DNA from: Streptacidiphilus neutrinimicus
Lineage (GTDB): Bacteria; Actinomycetota; Actinomycetes; Streptomycetales; Streptomycetaceae
Assembly (NCBI RefSeq): GCF_000787815.1
Contig: NZ_BBPO01000021.1
Coordinates: 1 to 38,398, forward strand
DNA: 38,398 nucleotides
Reading direction: 5' to 3'
Part shown: positions 15,901-22,886 of the stretch, in pieces
Numbering within the stretch: position 1 is the stretch's first letter
How the letters are laid out: every line of letters starts with the position of its first letter
Notes under the pieces: model-generated
Database searches by the model: none
Told to the model about the DNA's origin: nothing
Seen by the model: only the letters and a program-made list of their open reading frames with translations
Program-made: the position numbers and the translations under genes

Positions 15901-16613
15901 GCGGATTCCGGCGCGCTCCCCGCGAGCGTCCGGACCGTCCACCGGTCGGGTACAAGATCGCCCGGCCGATGCTCTCCGCCGACGGCACCCGCCTCGGCTT
16001 CCGGGGCGTGTCGCTCGGCGGGGACATCGTCTACGGGCCGCTGGACGACGCCCGGTGCGGGTACGAGCGGCGACACCGCCCGCCCTCGCGCTGGTGCGCC
16101 TGCGGCTTCTACTGCCTGCACGACGCGGGCGCGGCGATCGAACTCGGCTGTGCGACGGAGTACCGGGACACCGTGCTGCTCGAGGTCGCGGTGCTGGGCG
16201 CGTACCTGCGTCACGAACGCGGCATGCGCTTCGAGCGTCAGCGCGTGCGCCGCGTCCACTTCCCACGGTGCGCCTGCGGACGCGCGTCGGAGGGCGTCCT
16301 CGACACCGGCGAGGGCGTGATGGGCTGGCGCGCGATCACCGGCAGCTGCGCCGCGTGCGCGGGCCACCGCGCGCTGCTGCGGTTCGACGCCTACACCCGC
16401 CTCGTCGGCCCCGAGTCTGTCACCGCCTGCGACGACCGCCTCGCTCCCCCGGCCCCCGCGCTCGCGCACACAGCCGCCCTCCCCCTGGACCCGGGCAAGG
16501 ACGGCACGGACGCCGTCGTCCCCCAACTCGCCGCCGAAGCCGCCCTCCTCCAGGCCCGCCTGGACTGGTTCCAACTCCAACTCGGCAAACTCACCGGCCA
16601 AGGCGAAGCCTGA
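15897..16613 (+). CDS. Cysteine-rich protein, probable zinc binder, function unknown
   Basis: 238 residues starting at GTG 15897 inside the stop of the preceding small gene. Cysteines cluster as WCACGFYC (residues 67-73), C85, RCACG (125-127) and CAAC (151-154), a pattern that suggests structural zinc sites. The first third (IARPMLSADGTRLGFRGVSL) looks like a beta-rich leader. The C-terminal 50 residues form a helical segment (AAEAALLQARLDWFQLQLGKL). No signal peptide is seen. Translational coupling to the 53-residue gene and closeness to the TPR gene suggest a joint role, which is not known. Confidence 0.75.
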   Translation: MSGFRRAPRERPDRPPVGYKIARPMLSADGTRLGFRGVSLGGDIVYGPLDDARCGYERRHRPPSRWCACGFYCLHDAGAAIELGCATEYRDTVLLEVAVLGAYLRHERGMRFERQRVRRVHFPRCACGRASEGVLDTGEGVMGWRAITGSCAACAGHRALLRFDAYTRLVGPESVTACDDRLAPPAPALAHTAALPLDPGKDGTDAVVPQLAAEAALLQARLDWFQLQLGKLTGQGEA

Positions 16614-16969
16614 GACCGGCGGCACGGCACGGCTGCGTGCGGCTCCGCATAGCTCGGCGGCGCACGGCACCCACCCGGCGAAGCCGGCGAGCGCGGCGGG
16701 TCTCACGCGCAGCCCGGGGCGCAGCAGCTCCGCTGAACCATCCGTCCCAGGGTTGGAGGGCCCGGGCCTCGCGGGGCGACCGCGCGGGGCCGGGACGGCG
16801 CCCCGTGCGACCGCGTCTACGCGGAGCCAGGACGGCGCCCCGCGCGACCGCGTCTGCGCGGAGCCAACGGTGCCCCGTGCGACTGCGTCTGGGCGGGGCC
16901 GGGACAGCGCACGTGCGACCGCGTCTGGGCGGGGCCAGGCGGGGCAACTGGCCGGTGTACCGGGAGGCG
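16614..16969. other. Intergenic region with 36-37-bp tandem repeat
   Basis: About 356 bases with no supported gene. The first half is GC-rich, unstructured sequence after the Cys-rich gene; the second half is the tandem repeat listed separately. The promoter of the S4 gene lies at the right end. Confidence 0.5.
16785..16944. repeat. 36-37-bp imperfect tandem repeat, four copies plus a partial
   Basis: Copies begin at 16785, 16822, 16859 and 16894, with a partial copy at 16930. Each starts CGGGGCC or CGGAGCC and ends with a GCGACCGCGTCT core. The first two differ at four positions of 37; later copies have lost one or two bases. Unit length is near a multiple of a helical turn and a half; no coding function is supported. 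Confidence 0.8.
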
Positions 16970-16975
16970 TAGGGT
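16970..16975 (+). promoter_or_regulatory. Likely -10 of a leaderless transcript for the S4 gene
   Basis: TAGGGT is followed seven bases later by ATG 16983, as at 13721. This favours the ATG as start. A competing reading is GTG 16974 with GGGAGG six bases upstream, giving three more residues. Confidence 0.45.
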
Positions 16976-16982
16976 GGGCCGC

Positions 16983-17360
16983 ATGGCTCAGGAGCTTCCG
17001 ACCGCGCCGGTGCGGGTCGACGCGTGGATCTGGTCCGTGCGTCTGGCCAAGACGCGGTCCGCCGCCGGGACGGCGTGCCGGGCCGGCCATGTACGGGTGA
17101 ACGGGGAGCGGGCCAAGCCCGCGCAGCTGGTGCGGCCCGGTGACGAGGTGCGGGTGCGTCAGGAGGGCCGGGAGCGGATCGTCATCGTGCAGAAGACCGT
17201 CGCCAAGCGCGTCGGCGCGCCCGTCGCCGCGGAGTGCCTGATCGACAACAGCCCCCCGCCGCCGCCCCGCGAGCTCCTCGCCGTGCCCGTCCGCGACCGC
17301 GGCGCGGGGCGGCCGACGAAGCGGGACCGGCGCGACATCGAGCGGCTGCGCGGCTTCTGA
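16983..17360 (+). CDS. S4-domain RNA-binding protein (Hsp15-like)
   Basis: 125 residues. The S4 fold is at about residues 8-65: VRVDAWIWSVRLAKTRSAA, ACRAGHVRVNGERAKPAQL, VRPGDEVRV. It is followed by a Pro run (SPPPPPREL) and a basic end, GRPTKRDRRDIERLRGF. In other bacteria Hsp15 binds stalled 50S subunits carrying nascent chains and helps recycle them; the same role is a family-based guess here. The length matches the family. It converges on the DUF574 gene, with a short GC-rich palindrome (17365-17381) between them. Confidence 0.9.
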   Translation: MAQELPTAPVRVDAWIWSVRLAKTRSAAGTACRAGHVRVNGERAKPAQLVRPGDEVRVRQEGRERIVIVQKTVAKRVGAPVAAECLIDNSPPPPPRELLAVPVRDRGAGRPTKRDRRDIERLRGF

Positions 17361-17382
17361 CCCCGGCGGCCGCCGGCCGCCG

Positions 17383-18351
17383 TCACGCCTTCTTGATCGC
17401 CACCAGCCCGTAGCCGCCGACGTCGGAACGGCTCAGGCGCAGGTCCTCGTCGCCGACGCGCTCCGAGCCCGCCTGCCACTCGTTGATGGAGACGACGCCG
17501 GGACCGACCAGCTCCCAGCCGTCCTCGCCGGTAGCGCCGAAACGCTCAATCTCGTCCCGGGGGCGCGTCGCGACGGTGATGCCGCCGGCCTTGTAGATCC
17601 TCTCGACGGCGTCCTTGATCTCCTGGGTGGAGTAGTCCGAACTGCCATGGGTGAGGATGAGCACGCTGCCGGGGGCGAGCGCCTGCTTGTAGCGGTCGAG
17701 CAGCGCGAAGGGCTCGTCCGAGTCCGGCAGGAAGTGCAGCAGGGCCACGACCAGCAGGGCCACGGGCTGCTCGAAGTCGATCATCTCCTTGACCGCCGCC
17801 GCGTCCAGGATCGCGTCGGCGTCGTGGAAGTCCGCGTCGACGTAGGCGGTGCGACCCTGCGGCGTGCTGCTGAGCAGTGCGCGGGCGTGGGTGAGGACCA
17901 TCGGGTCGTTGTCGACGTAGACGATCCGGGACTCAGGCGCCTGGCGTTGGGCCACCTCGTGGGTGTTCTCGGCGGTCGGGATGCCCGTGCCGATGTCGAG
18001 GAACTGGCGTATGCCGAGCGAGCTCGCGTAGCGGACCGCGCGGCCGAGGAAGCGCCGGTTGGCGCGCGCCGCGTCCTGGACCGTCGGGATGAGCCCCACG
18101 ACCTGCTCGGCCGCGACGCGGTCCGCGGGGAAGTTGTCCTTGCCACCGAGGTAGTAGTCGTACATCCGCGCCGGGTGCGGGACGTCGGTGCGCAGCTCGG
18201 TGCGGGGCTCGGCGTCGCCCTCCTCCGCGACGGCCCAGTCCCAGTCGATCGCGGCGTCGGTGACGACGGCGACGTCGGGCTCGCCGTGCACTGCTGCCTC
18301 CGCCGCCGCCTTCGCGCCGACCTCGGCGTTGACGTCCGTGTTCTCAGCCAC
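17383..18351 (-). CDS. SAM-dependent methyltransferase, DUF574 family
   Basis: 322 residues. The family block TDVPHPARMYDYYLGGKDNF is at about residue 53, then a SAM-binding motif QFLDIGTGIPTAENTHEVA, the acidic strand end IVYVDNDPMVL, and LLVVALLHFLPDSDEPF. This family is greatly expanded in actinomycetes; substrates are mostly unknown. The first 50 residues are an Ala/Glu-rich extension not usual for the family. The start GTG 18351 has AAGGGGGC upstream. The frame continues to 18414, but that stretch has no better ribosome site. Confidence 0.88.
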   Translation of the reverse strand: MAENTDVNAEVGAKAAAEAAVHGEPDVAVVTDAAIDWDWAVAEEGDAEPRTELRTDVPHPARMYDYYLGGKDNFPADRVAAEQVVGLIPTVQDAARANRRFLGRAVRYASSLGIRQFLDIGTGIPTAENTHEVAQRQAPESRIVYVDNDPMVLTHARALLSSTPQGRTAYVDADFHDADAILDAAAVKEMIDFEQPVALLVVALLHFLPDSDEPFALLDRYKQALAPGSVLILTHGSSDYSTQEIKDAVERIYKAGGITVATRPRDEIERFGATGEDGWELVGPGVVSINEWQAGSERVGDEDLRLSRSDVGGYGLVAIKKA

Positions 18352-18444
18352 GTCAGCCCCCTTCACCCACAACCCCGGCACGGGGTGACAGCTCGTCACC
18401 CCGCGGTCCCCCATATGTTAGCTGTGAGACGGCAGACTGAGGCC

Positions 18445-18948
18445 ATGGATCACGGATCGTTCACGTCTCATCAACTCCGCGCCCTCTGCCTGGACTTCAA
18501 CGGGGCCGAGGAGACGTTCCCGTTCAACCCGGAGACCTCCGTCTTCAAGGTCGGCGGGAAGATCTTCGCCATCTCCGCCCTGGACGGGGATCCGCTGCAG
18601 GTCAGCCTGAAGTGCGACCCCGAGCTTGCGGTCCGGCTGCGCGCGGAACACCCCGCCGTCACCGGCGGCTGGCACCTGAACAAGCGCCACTGGAACACCG
18701 TCCTGCTGGACGGTTCGCTCCCGGACCGGCTGGTCCGGGAGATGGTCGAGGACTCCTACGACCTGATCGTCTCCGCCCTGCCGCGCAAGCAGCAGTTGCT
18801 GCTCGACTGGCCCGGCCTCAGGGCGCGACCGGAGGGGTCGGGGCCTGGGGCGGTGTCCGGGTCTGGCTCGGGGCCTGGGGCGGGGTCCGGGTCTGGCTCG
18901 GGGCTTGTGTCGGGGTCTGGGGAGGGATCACCGGAAGATCGATCGTGA
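18445..18948 (+). CDS. MmcQ/YjbR-family protein with repeat-encoded C-terminal tail
   Basis: 167 residues. Residues 1-120 are the YjbR fold (CLDFNGAEETFPFNPETSVF, KVGGKIFAI, GWHLNKRHWNTVLLDG, VEDSYDLIVSALPRK). Members are small cytosolic proteins with a double-wing DNA-binding-like fold and no settled function. The last 40 residues are a Gly/Ser tail encoded by a 30-bp repeat, and this tail overlaps by 131 bases the 3' end of the convergent cupin gene. ATG 18445 is six bases after CAGACT, so it may be leaderless. Confidence 0.88.
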   Translation: MDHGSFTSHQLRALCLDFNGAEETFPFNPETSVFKVGGKIFAISALDGDPLQVSLKCDPELAVRLRAEHPAVTGGWHLNKRHWNTVLLDGSLPDRLVREMVEDSYDLIVSALPRKQQLLLDWPGLRARPEGSGPGAVSGSGSGPGAGSGSGSGLVSGSGEGSPEDRS

Positions 18949-19276
18949 CGTAGGTCTTGCGCAGCGTCTCGTGGACCTCCCAGACCCCCGTCCACCCGGC
19001 CGGGGTCACCAGCGTGTCACCGGGCCCGATCTCCACCGGCTCACCGCCGGTCGCGGTGACGCTCGCACGGCCGGAGAGGATCTGGCAGACCTCGTGGTAG
19101 CCCTCCCGCGTCGCCGTGAACCGTCCCGGCGTCGCCTCCCACACGCCCGCCTCCACGCCTTCCGGTGCGGTCCACACCGTGCGCAGCGCCTCCTGTTGCC
19201 CCTCGGTGGTGCTGGTCGGCTTGGGTGCGAACGCGCCGAGCTCGGCCTTCTCGGCACGGTGCAGGACGATGGCCAC
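18818..19276 (-). CDS. Cupin-domain protein (Cupin_3/DUF861 type)
   Basis: 152 residues. The barrel is visible as TPGRFTATREGYHEVCQILS, GRASVTATGGEPVEIGPGD and VTPAGWTGVWEVHETLRKTY, matching the ethanolamine-utilisation-like cupin class. The usual metal His pair is reduced (one His in GYHEV, one in WEVHE), so metal binding is uncertain. The last 35 residues are a Pro/Thr/Gln tail (PSQTRTPPQAP repeats) encoded on the opposite strand of the YjbR tail repeat. GTG 19276 has AGGAG eight bases upstream. The core barrel ends at about residue 115. Confidence 0.85.
   Translation of the reverse strand: MAIVLHRAEKAELGAFAPKPTSTTEGQQEALRTVWTAPEGVEAGVWEATPGRFTATREGYHEVCQILSGRASVTATGGEPVEIGPGDTLVTPAGWTGVWEVHETLRKTYVTIDLPVIPPQTPTQAPSQTRTPPQAPSQTRTPPQAPTPPVAP
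18841..18920. repeat. 30-bp tandem repeat translated on both strands
   Basis: Unit 1 is 18841-18870 and unit 2 is 18871-18900; they differ at a single base (T or G at unit position 14). A partial third unit runs to about 18920. Plus strand codes Gly/Ser for the YjbR tail; minus strand codes PSQTRTPPQA for the cupin tail. Confidence 0.85.
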
Positions 19277-19504
19277 GGGTGGTGCTCCTCTGGGCGGTTC
19301 GGGGCAGACGGACCACCACGCTGCCAAAGCACGGTCACCCCCACCACGGACAAGGTGTAACGCCCGTACGCGCCGGTCCGACAACCCGCGACGGTGCCGG
19401 TCTCGTCGCGGTCCGGCAACAGTCCGGGGGCCGCGCTGTTCGTCCCGTTTCGGCGGCGATACGGTGCCGTCAGAGACGACCAGGATCTGGAGGGGGCGGC
19501 CGCC

Positions 19505-20263
19505 ATGCAGGCTGAGATCAAGGGCAGCACCATGCCGGTGCTCGAGGTACAACTCGGCGCCGGGGAGTACGTGGTGACGCCGCACGGCGAACTGTCGTGG
19601 ATGTCCGCCAACGTGCAGATGTCACAGACCATGTCGGGCGGCGCACCCGGCGGCGGCGGGGGCGGCTTCATGGGCGCGATGAAGCGCGTCCTCGGCGGCG
19701 GCGGCCTCTTCGTCACGCAGTACACCGCCCAGGGCGGACCGGGCCTGGTCGCGTTCGCGTCCAAGGTGCCGGGCCACATCGTGCCGGTGGACGTCGCCCC
19801 GGGCCGCAGCGTCATGGTCCACCGCCACGGCTGGCTGGCCGGCACCCCGGGCATCACGCCGACCGTGGGCTTCCAGCAGAGTTTCCGCGGCGGCCTCTGG
19901 GGCGGCGACGGCTTCGTGCTGCAGAAGCTCGAAGGCCAGGGTCGCGCCTGGGTCGAGCTCTCCGGCGAGCTCACCACCTACACCCTGGGCCCCGGCCAGA
20001 CGATGCTGGCCCACCCCGGCCACGTCGGCATGTTCGACCAGTCCGTGCAGTTCACCCTGACTCGGGTGCCCGGCATCGCGAACAAGGTCTTCGGCGGCGA
20101 CGGCTTCTTCCTGGTCGCCCTGACCGGTCCCGGCCAGATCTGGCTGCAGAGCATGCCGCTGCCCAACCTCGCCCACTCCCTCGCCCCGTACCTCCCGGCG
20201 AGCGGCGCGGAGAACGCCGAGGCCGCCGGCGTCGGCGGCCTCATCGGCGGCATGCTGCGCTAG
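19505..20263 (+). CDS. AIM24-family protein
   Basis: 252 residues, soluble, built of beta-rich repeats: VLEVQLGAGEYVVTPHGELS, GLVAFASKVPGHIVPVDVAP, GFVLQKLEGQGRAWVELSGE, FFLVALTGPGQIWLQSMPLP. This is the TIGR00266/AIM24 family, named after a yeast mitochondrial protein; its bacterial role is unknown. Family features present are the SANVQMS region and a Gly-rich hinge (PGGGGGGFMG). ATG 19505 follows GGAGGGGG. It is transcribed divergently from the cupin gene and is ended by a strong hairpin. Confidence 0.92.
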   Translation: MQAEIKGSTMPVLEVQLGAGEYVVTPHGELSWMSANVQMSQTMSGGAPGGGGGGFMGAMKRVLGGGGLFVTQYTAQGGPGLVAFASKVPGHIVPVDVAPGRSVMVHRHGWLAGTPGITPTVGFQQSFRGGLWGGDGFVLQKLEGQGRAWVELSGELTTYTLGPGQTMLAHPGHVGMFDQSVQFTLTRVPGIANKVFGGDGFFLVALTGPGQIWLQSMPLPNLAHSLAPYLPASGAENAEAAGVGGLIGGMLR

Positions 20264-20289
20264 TCGCACCGGACACAACCGGACACAGG

Positions 20290-20314
20290 GGGGCCGCACC
20301 AACGGTGCGGCCCT
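20290..20314 (+). terminator. Hairpin terminator after the AIM24 gene
   Basis: GGGCCGCACC (20291-20300) and GGTGCGGCCC (20304-20313) pair perfectly around a 3-base loop. It follows 27 bases after the stop. A direct repeat ACCGGACACA lies just before it. No T-run, as is usual in this GC range. Confidence 0.75.
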
Positions 20315-20381
20315 CTGCCGTAAGACTTTCGTAGCCGGGTCGCCGGGTCTCGACGCCCCAGTTCAGAGGTCATATGGAGGC

Positions 20382-21551
20382 ATGAGACGACTCCGCCTCC
20401 GCGACCCGCTCGACACGCCCCTGCCGACCCCGCCGGACTCGCTGCGGAAAGGGCCGTTCCGGGAAGGGGCCTTCCGGTCGCGCCTGCACGAGCCACGGAC
20501 CGCGGTGGTGGTGGGCCGATGGCTCGGCGCGGCCGTGCTGGTCTGCTTCGTCACCGGTCTGACCAGCCACGTGCTTCAGCAACCGCCGGGCTGGCTGCGA
20601 GACCACCTGCCCAGCAGGCCGGTGCAGGGCTACCGCGTCACCCAGGGCCTGCACGTGATCAGCGGCATCGCCGCGATCCCGCTGCTGGGTGCGAAGCTGT
20701 GGACCGTCTACCCGCGCCTCTTCGCCTGGCCGCCCGCGCGCACGGTCCGGCACGCGCTGGAGCGGCTCGGGATCGCACTGCTCGTCGGCGCCATGGTCCT
20801 GGAGCTGTTCACGGGGCTGCTCAACACCCTGCAGTGGTACCCGTGGCCGTTCCCCTTCCGGCAGACGCACTTCTGGCTGGCCTGGATCGCGGTCGGCGGC
20901 CTGCTGCTCCACATCGCCGCGAAGGGGCCGGAGATCGCGGCCCACTGGCGGCGGAGCAGGACGGCTCTCCCGGGACGGCGGGCGCTGCTGGGGTCGGTGG
21001 CGGCCGCCGTCGGCGCGGTGACGCTGGTGACGGCCGGTCAGACGGTGCCGTGGCTGCGCTCCTTGGATCTGCTCGGGCCGCGCCGCCCGGACCTCGGGCC
21101 GCAGGGGCTGCCGGTCAACCGCACCGCTGCCCAGGCCGGGATGCTGCACGCGCCCGCCGACTGGCGCCTGCGTGTCGAGGGGCCGCGCCCCTACACGCTC
21201 ACCATGGACGAGCTGCTGGCCCTGCCGCAGACCGAGGTCGACCTGCCGATCGCCTGTGTGGAGGGCTGGAGCGCCTCCGCCCGCTGGGGCGGGGTCCGGC
21301 TGCGCGACCTGCTCGACCGCGCGGGCGCCGCGCCGGGCGCGTTGATCCAGGTCACCTCGCTGGAACAGGGCGGCCCGTACGCCGTGATGACGATGCCGCA
21401 CACCTACGCGCGCGACCCCCTCACCGTGCTCGCGCTCCGCGTCAACGGCCAGGTCCTGGCCCCGGACCACGGCTACCCAGCCCGGATCATCGCACCCAAC
21501 CGGCCAGGCGTACTGCAGACCAAGTGGGTTTCCCGTCTGGAGGTGCTCTGA
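20382..21551 (+). CDS. Membrane cytochrome b561-like / sulfite-oxidase-type molybdopterin fusion protein
   Basis: 389 residues. About residues 40-215 hold four membrane helices with His residues suited to haem b (QGLHVISGIAAIPLLGAKLW, QTHFWLAWIAVGGLLLHIA). About residues 235-389 are the sulfite-oxidase molybdopterin fold, with the molybdenum-ligating Cys in LPIACVEGWSASARWGGVRL, followed by TMPHTYARDPLTVLAL and GYPARIIAPNRPGVLQTKWV. Family knowledge: YedY/MsrP-type enzymes reduce oxidised Met with electrons from a separate haem protein (YedZ/MsrQ); here both parts are in one chain, but catalysed direction and substrate are unknown. ATG 20382 has GGAGG too close, so initiation may use AGAGGT further up. 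Confidence 0.88.
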   Translation: MRRLRLRDPLDTPLPTPPDSLRKGPFREGAFRSRLHEPRTAVVVGRWLGAAVLVCFVTGLTSHVLQQPPGWLRDHLPSRPVQGYRVTQGLHVISGIAAIPLLGAKLWTVYPRLFAWPPARTVRHALERLGIALLVGAMVLELFTGLLNTLQWYPWPFPFRQTHFWLAWIAVGGLLLHIAAKGPEIAAHWRRSRTALPGRRALLGSVAAAVGAVTLVTAGQTVPWLRSLDLLGPRRPDLGPQGLPVNRTAAQAGMLHAPADWRLRVEGPRPYTLTMDELLALPQTEVDLPIACVEGWSASARWGGVRLRDLLDRAGAAPGALIQVTSLEQGGPYAVMTMPHTYARDPLTVLALRVNGQVLAPDHGYPARIIAPNRPGVLQTKWVSRLEVL

Positions 21552-21553
21552 CG

Positions 21554-22030
21554 ATGCTCCGCACACTGCGCGCGGGCCTGGCCCTCATCGGGGCCGGCAT
21601 CATCGGCTACGGGATCTACGGTCTGCTGCACGACCCCTACGTCCGCGACCCCTTCGACGTCCTGGTCTGGGGCGTCGGCGGGCTCGTCCTGCACGACGCG
21701 ATCTGGCTGCCGCTGGTGCTGCTGGCGGGCCTGGTGCTGTCCCGCACGGCCCTGGCCCGACACCCGCTGCTGCGCGGCGGGTTGGTGGTCGCGGCGGCCC
21801 TCACCGCCGTAGGACTGCCCGCGGTGCTGCGGGCCGGCGTCGACCACGGCAACCCGACACTGCTGCCGCTGCCGTATCTGCGCAACTGGCTGCTGCTGCT
21901 CGCCGCCGTCGCGATCGCCGTCGCCGTGCTCGCCGCCGCGCCGAAAGTCCCGGGCGCGGCACGAGCGTTCGGACGCCGGGTCCGCGCGCCCCGGTCCGCT
22001 CGCCCAGGCCGGACGTCACGCCGGGCGTGA
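21554..22030 (+). CDS. Small integral membrane protein of unknown function
   Basis: 158 residues with about four membrane helices (GLALIGAGIIGYGIYGLL, LPLVLLAGLVL, GGLVVAAALTAVGLPAVL, WLLLLAAVAIAVAVLAAA) and a basic tail. It starts two bases after the stop of the molybdopterin fusion gene, so it is almost certainly in the same mRNA. It may be an extra membrane partner or electron-transfer subunit, but the visible His residues (LLHDP, LVLHD) are few. I do not recognise a named family. Confidence 0.78.
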   Translation: MLRTLRAGLALIGAGIIGYGIYGLLHDPYVRDPFDVLVWGVGGLVLHDAIWLPLVLLAGLVLSRTALARHPLLRGGLVVAAALTAVGLPAVLRAGVDHGNPTLLPLPYLRNWLLLLAAVAIAVAVLAAAPKVPGAARAFGRRVRAPRSARPGRTSRRA

Positions 22031-22051
22031 CGCCGGGCGGGCCTGCGAGAA

Positions 22052-22057
22052 TAGGGT
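22052..22057 (+). promoter_or_regulatory. Possible -10 of the MOSC gene
   Basis: TAGGGT in GAATAGGGTGC, 50 bases before ATG 22108. No clear -35. The leader between them holds GACAGACCCGACAG repeats. Confidence 0.35.
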
Positions 22058-22107
22058 GCAAGCCCCCGTGACCTGTCCGAGCGACAGACCCGACAGAAGG
22101 GCCGTAT

Positions 22108-22734
22108 ATGACCGACCAGGCAGCAACCGATCAGGCAGCGACCGACCAGGCCGTCATCCACCAGGCCGCCACCGCGCACCAGGCCAGCACTGTCCCCGCC
22201 ACTGTGACCGCCGTCAGCCTGAGCGCCGAGCACTCCTTCAGCAAGCCGAACGCGCCCACGATCCGGCTGCTCGCCGGCCTCGGCGTTGAGGGCGACACGC
22301 ACCTCGGCGTCACCGTCCAGCACCGGTCACGGGTCGCGGCGGACCCGACGCAGCCCAACCTGCGCCAAGTCCACCTGATGCACGCCGAGTTCCACGACGA
22401 GCTGCGCGCGGCCGGATACGAGGTGGCGGCCGGGGCGCTCGGCGAGAACGTCACCACCCGCGGCCTGGACCTGCTGGCCCTGCCGCGCGGCACGCGCCTC
22501 CGGCTCGGCGCCGAGGCGCAGGTCGAGATCACCGGCCTGCGCAACCCCTGCCCGCAGATCAACGACTTCCGGCCCGGCCTGCTCAGGCACTGCGTGGGCC
22601 GGGGCGCGGACGGCAACGTGGTGCGCAAGGCCGGGATCATGGGGGTCGTGCTGCGCGGCGGCGCGGTCCGCCCCGGCGACCCGATCACCGTCGAGCTGCC
22701 CGACGAGCCGCATCTCCCGCTCGAACGGGTCTGA
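22108..22734 (+). CDS. MOSC-domain protein (molybdenum cofactor-related sulfur carrier)
   Basis: 208 residues. After a 30-residue repetitive leader made of TDQAA units, the MOSC fold runs from about 35 to 200: LLAGLGVEGDTHLGVTV, NLRQVHLMHAEFHDEL, GALGENVTTRGLDLLALPRG, and the conserved Cys in ITGLRNPCPQI. MOSC domains bind molybdenum cofactor or carry sulfur to it. Its position behind a molybdopterin oxidoreductase suggests they work together. ATG 22108 has AGAAGGG upstream. The N-terminal repeat comes from a 15-bp DNA repeat (22111-22185). Confidence 0.9.
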   Translation: MTDQAATDQAATDQAVIHQAATAHQASTVPATVTAVSLSAEHSFSKPNAPTIRLLAGLGVEGDTHLGVTVQHRSRVAADPTQPNLRQVHLMHAEFHDELRAAGYEVAAGALGENVTTRGLDLLALPRGTRLRLGAEAQVEITGLRNPCPQINDFRPGLLRHCVGRGADGNVVRKAGIMGVVLRGGAVRPGDPITVELPDEPHLPLERV

Positions 22735-22768
22735 CGGCCTGCCGGCCTCCTCGTCTGCCGATCTGTCG

Positions 22769-22820
22769 GTCCGCCGGTCTGCCCGTCCGCCGGTCTGCCC
22801 GTCCACCCGTCCGTCTGCCC
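22769..22820. repeat. 16-bp tandem repeat
   Basis: GTCCGCCGGTCTGCCC occurs at 22769-22784 and again at 22785-22800, then in degenerate form to 22820. It lies between the MOSC stop and the hairpin. Confidence 0.7.
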
Positions 22821-22825
22821 CGGAA

Positions 22826-22867
22826 CGAGCACGGCCGGGCGGCGTGTTCGCCACCCGGCCGTGCTCG
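22826..22867. terminator. Bidirectional hairpin terminator between MOSC and GH8 genes
   Basis: CGAGCACGGCCGGG (22826-22839) pairs perfectly with CCCGGCCGTGCTCG (22854-22867), and the loop has a further GGCG/CGCC stem. It sits between two convergent genes, 20 bases from the GH8 stop. Confidence 0.85.
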
Positions 22868-22886
22868 GGGCCCCCGTGATCGTGCG

